Assembly: GCA_016934695.1 (NCBI GenBank)
Contig: JAFGSH010000287.1
Location: forward strand, 1 to 6,609
DNA: 6,609 bases
Direction: 5' to 3'
Source: Deltaproteobacteria bacterium
Lineage (GTDB): Bacteria; Desulfobacterota; Syntrophia; Syntrophales; UBA2210
Position numbers and translations under genes: made by a program. Below the pieces are notes generated by a model. It had not been told where the DNA came from, did no database searches, and saw only the letters and a program-made list of their open reading frames with translations. Position 1 is the first letter of the stretch, and each line of letters opens with the position of its first letter. Positions 5,927 to 6,609 of the stretch are shown piece after piece.

Positions 5927-6609
5927 ATGCGAGCGACCGCCCTCGGGCTGCTTCTTCTTGCTCTTGCGTTTCTTGTAACGTCTCCCCCCGGTGTTCTGGG
6001 AGGTGAGCCGGCCGACTGCGAACGGCAGATGGCCTTCGCGGAGAGCCTGTTCGGTGAATCCGATTTCTACCGGGCGATCGGCGAGTACAAGAGGCTCATC
6101 TTCCTCTGCCCCGATGCGAAGGAGCTCTGCGAGCGAGCATACTTCAAGATAGGACTGAGCTACTTCAAGGCGGAAAAGTGGCAGAACGCGCGGGAGGCCT
6201 TCGATACCTTCCTCGATAATTTCCCGGACAGCCGGATGGCCGGAGAGGCCTTGTACTTCAAGGGGTTGAGTGAAAAGAATCTCTCCCTGCACGAAGAGGC
6301 CTTCGCCACCTTCGCACGTATAATCGAGATCAAAGCCGGGGAACCGCGGGCACGGGCGATCTATGAGAGCGCCCTCGTCCTCGTGGAAATGGAAGAATGG
6401 AAGAGGGCAGAGGAGATGTTTTCACGAGTCCCGGAGCAGAGCGAACTGCACGGCTCCGCGGGGATCTTTTCGGCGGGCCTTGCCCAAATCGATAATCTTC
6501 CCCAGAAGTCCCCGGGCGTTGCTGGGACACTGGCCGCGGTCCTTCCCGGTGCCGGTCACCTGTACACGGAGAGGCCGAAGGACGCCCTCGTCGCCTTTCT
6601 CCTGAACGG
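5927..6609 (+). CDS. Exported tetratricopeptide repeat protein with C-terminal PGAG-type hydrophobic region (3' partial)
   Basis: 227 codons are visible before the window ends, with no stop. The start is MRATALGLLLLALAF, a Sec signal peptide with cleavage plausible near residues 25-26 (VLG/G). The first cysteine, C31, is not in a lipobox, so it is probably not a lipoprotein. TPR-like units follow at about 36-68, 69-103, 104-141 and 142-174 (ERAYFKIGLSYFKAEKW, DTFLDNFPDS), resembling BamD-like outer-membrane TPR proteins. After residue 195 comes SPGVAGTLAAVLPGAGHLY, then a basic stretch and AFLLN, probably the start of a membrane domain. I recall this PGaGqlY pattern from uncharacterised TPR membrane proteins of Deltaproteobacteria, some near yidD; unproven here. 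C31, C61 and C68 could form a disulfide after export. The gene lies 6 bases after iorB in the same frame; GGGGAGGGG (5905-5913) is 13 bases from the ATG, a long spacing. Function unknown. Confidence 0.85.
   Translation, partial: MRATALGLLLLALAFLVTSPPGVLGGEPADCERQMAFAESLFGESDFYRAIGEYKRLIFLCPDAKELCERAYFKIGLSYFKAEKWQNAREAFDTFLDNFPDSRMAGEALYFKGLSEKNLSLHEEAFATFARIIEIKAGEPRARAIYESALVLVEMEEWKRAEEMFSRVPEQSELHGSAGIFSAGLAQIDNLPQKSPGVAGTLAAVLPGAGHLYTERPKDALVAFLLN

Noticed and set aside
5918..5929. The last gene is in the same frame as iorB, separated only by TAG and two codons, suggesting TAG readthrough or pyrrolysine
   Set aside because: IorB is full length at the TAG and the next codons begin a typical signal peptide, so a fusion makes no sense. 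The shared frame is a one-in-three coincidence.

Overview
The window is a GC-rich (high fifties percent by eye), almost gapless stretch of bacterial coding DNA. Seven genes all read on the + strand, two of them cut by the window edges. No stretch over 30 bases lacks a gene, and I see no tRNA, rRNA, mobile element, CRISPR array or convincing terminator. The gene set is ACT-type homoserine dehydrogenase, an ApgM-like phosphomutase, a YbgC-type thioesterase, an anchored TPR protein, IorA and IorB. With the exported TPR proteins and strong Shine-Dalgarno sites, this fits an anaerobic Gram-negative bacterium of the former Deltaproteobacteria (Desulfobacterota and relatives). That placement is inferred from gene content; no marker gene is present.

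Layout. 1-1182: homoserine dehydrogenase, missing its N-terminus. 1179-2405: a protein of the ApgM-like alkaline phosphatase superfamily, joined to hom by an ATGA overlap. This is the family proposed to act as homoserine kinase where classical ThrB is absent. 2389-2796: a hotdog-fold acyl-CoA thioesterase starting at TTG inside the previous gene. 2809-3519: a single-pass membrane protein with outward-facing TPRs. 3550-5346 and 5339-5920: the alpha and beta subunits of indolepyruvate:ferredoxin oxidoreductase. 5927 to the window end: an exported TPR protein with a hydrophobic PGAG-type region starting where the window ends.

How they work together. The first two genes plausibly give two consecutive steps of threonine synthesis: aspartate semialdehyde to homoserine, then to O-phosphohomoserine. 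IorAB interconverts aryl-pyruvates and aryl-acetyl-CoA with reduced ferredoxin, linking aromatic amino acid transamination to low-potential electron flow. The thioesterase could act on acyl-CoAs, including aryl-acetyl-CoA, but nothing in its sequence fixes the substrate. The two TPR proteins look like envelope scaffold or assembly proteins. Spacing and overlaps suggest one transcription unit extending past both ends of the window.

Most worth a second look are the likely non-ThrB homoserine kinase, a perfect 13-bp inverted repeat with a 6-base loop about 50 bases into that gene, and a 7-codon mini-ORF that ends 4 bases before iorA, which has no well-placed Shine-Dalgarno. I did not find evidence for a wholly new defence or mobile system here.
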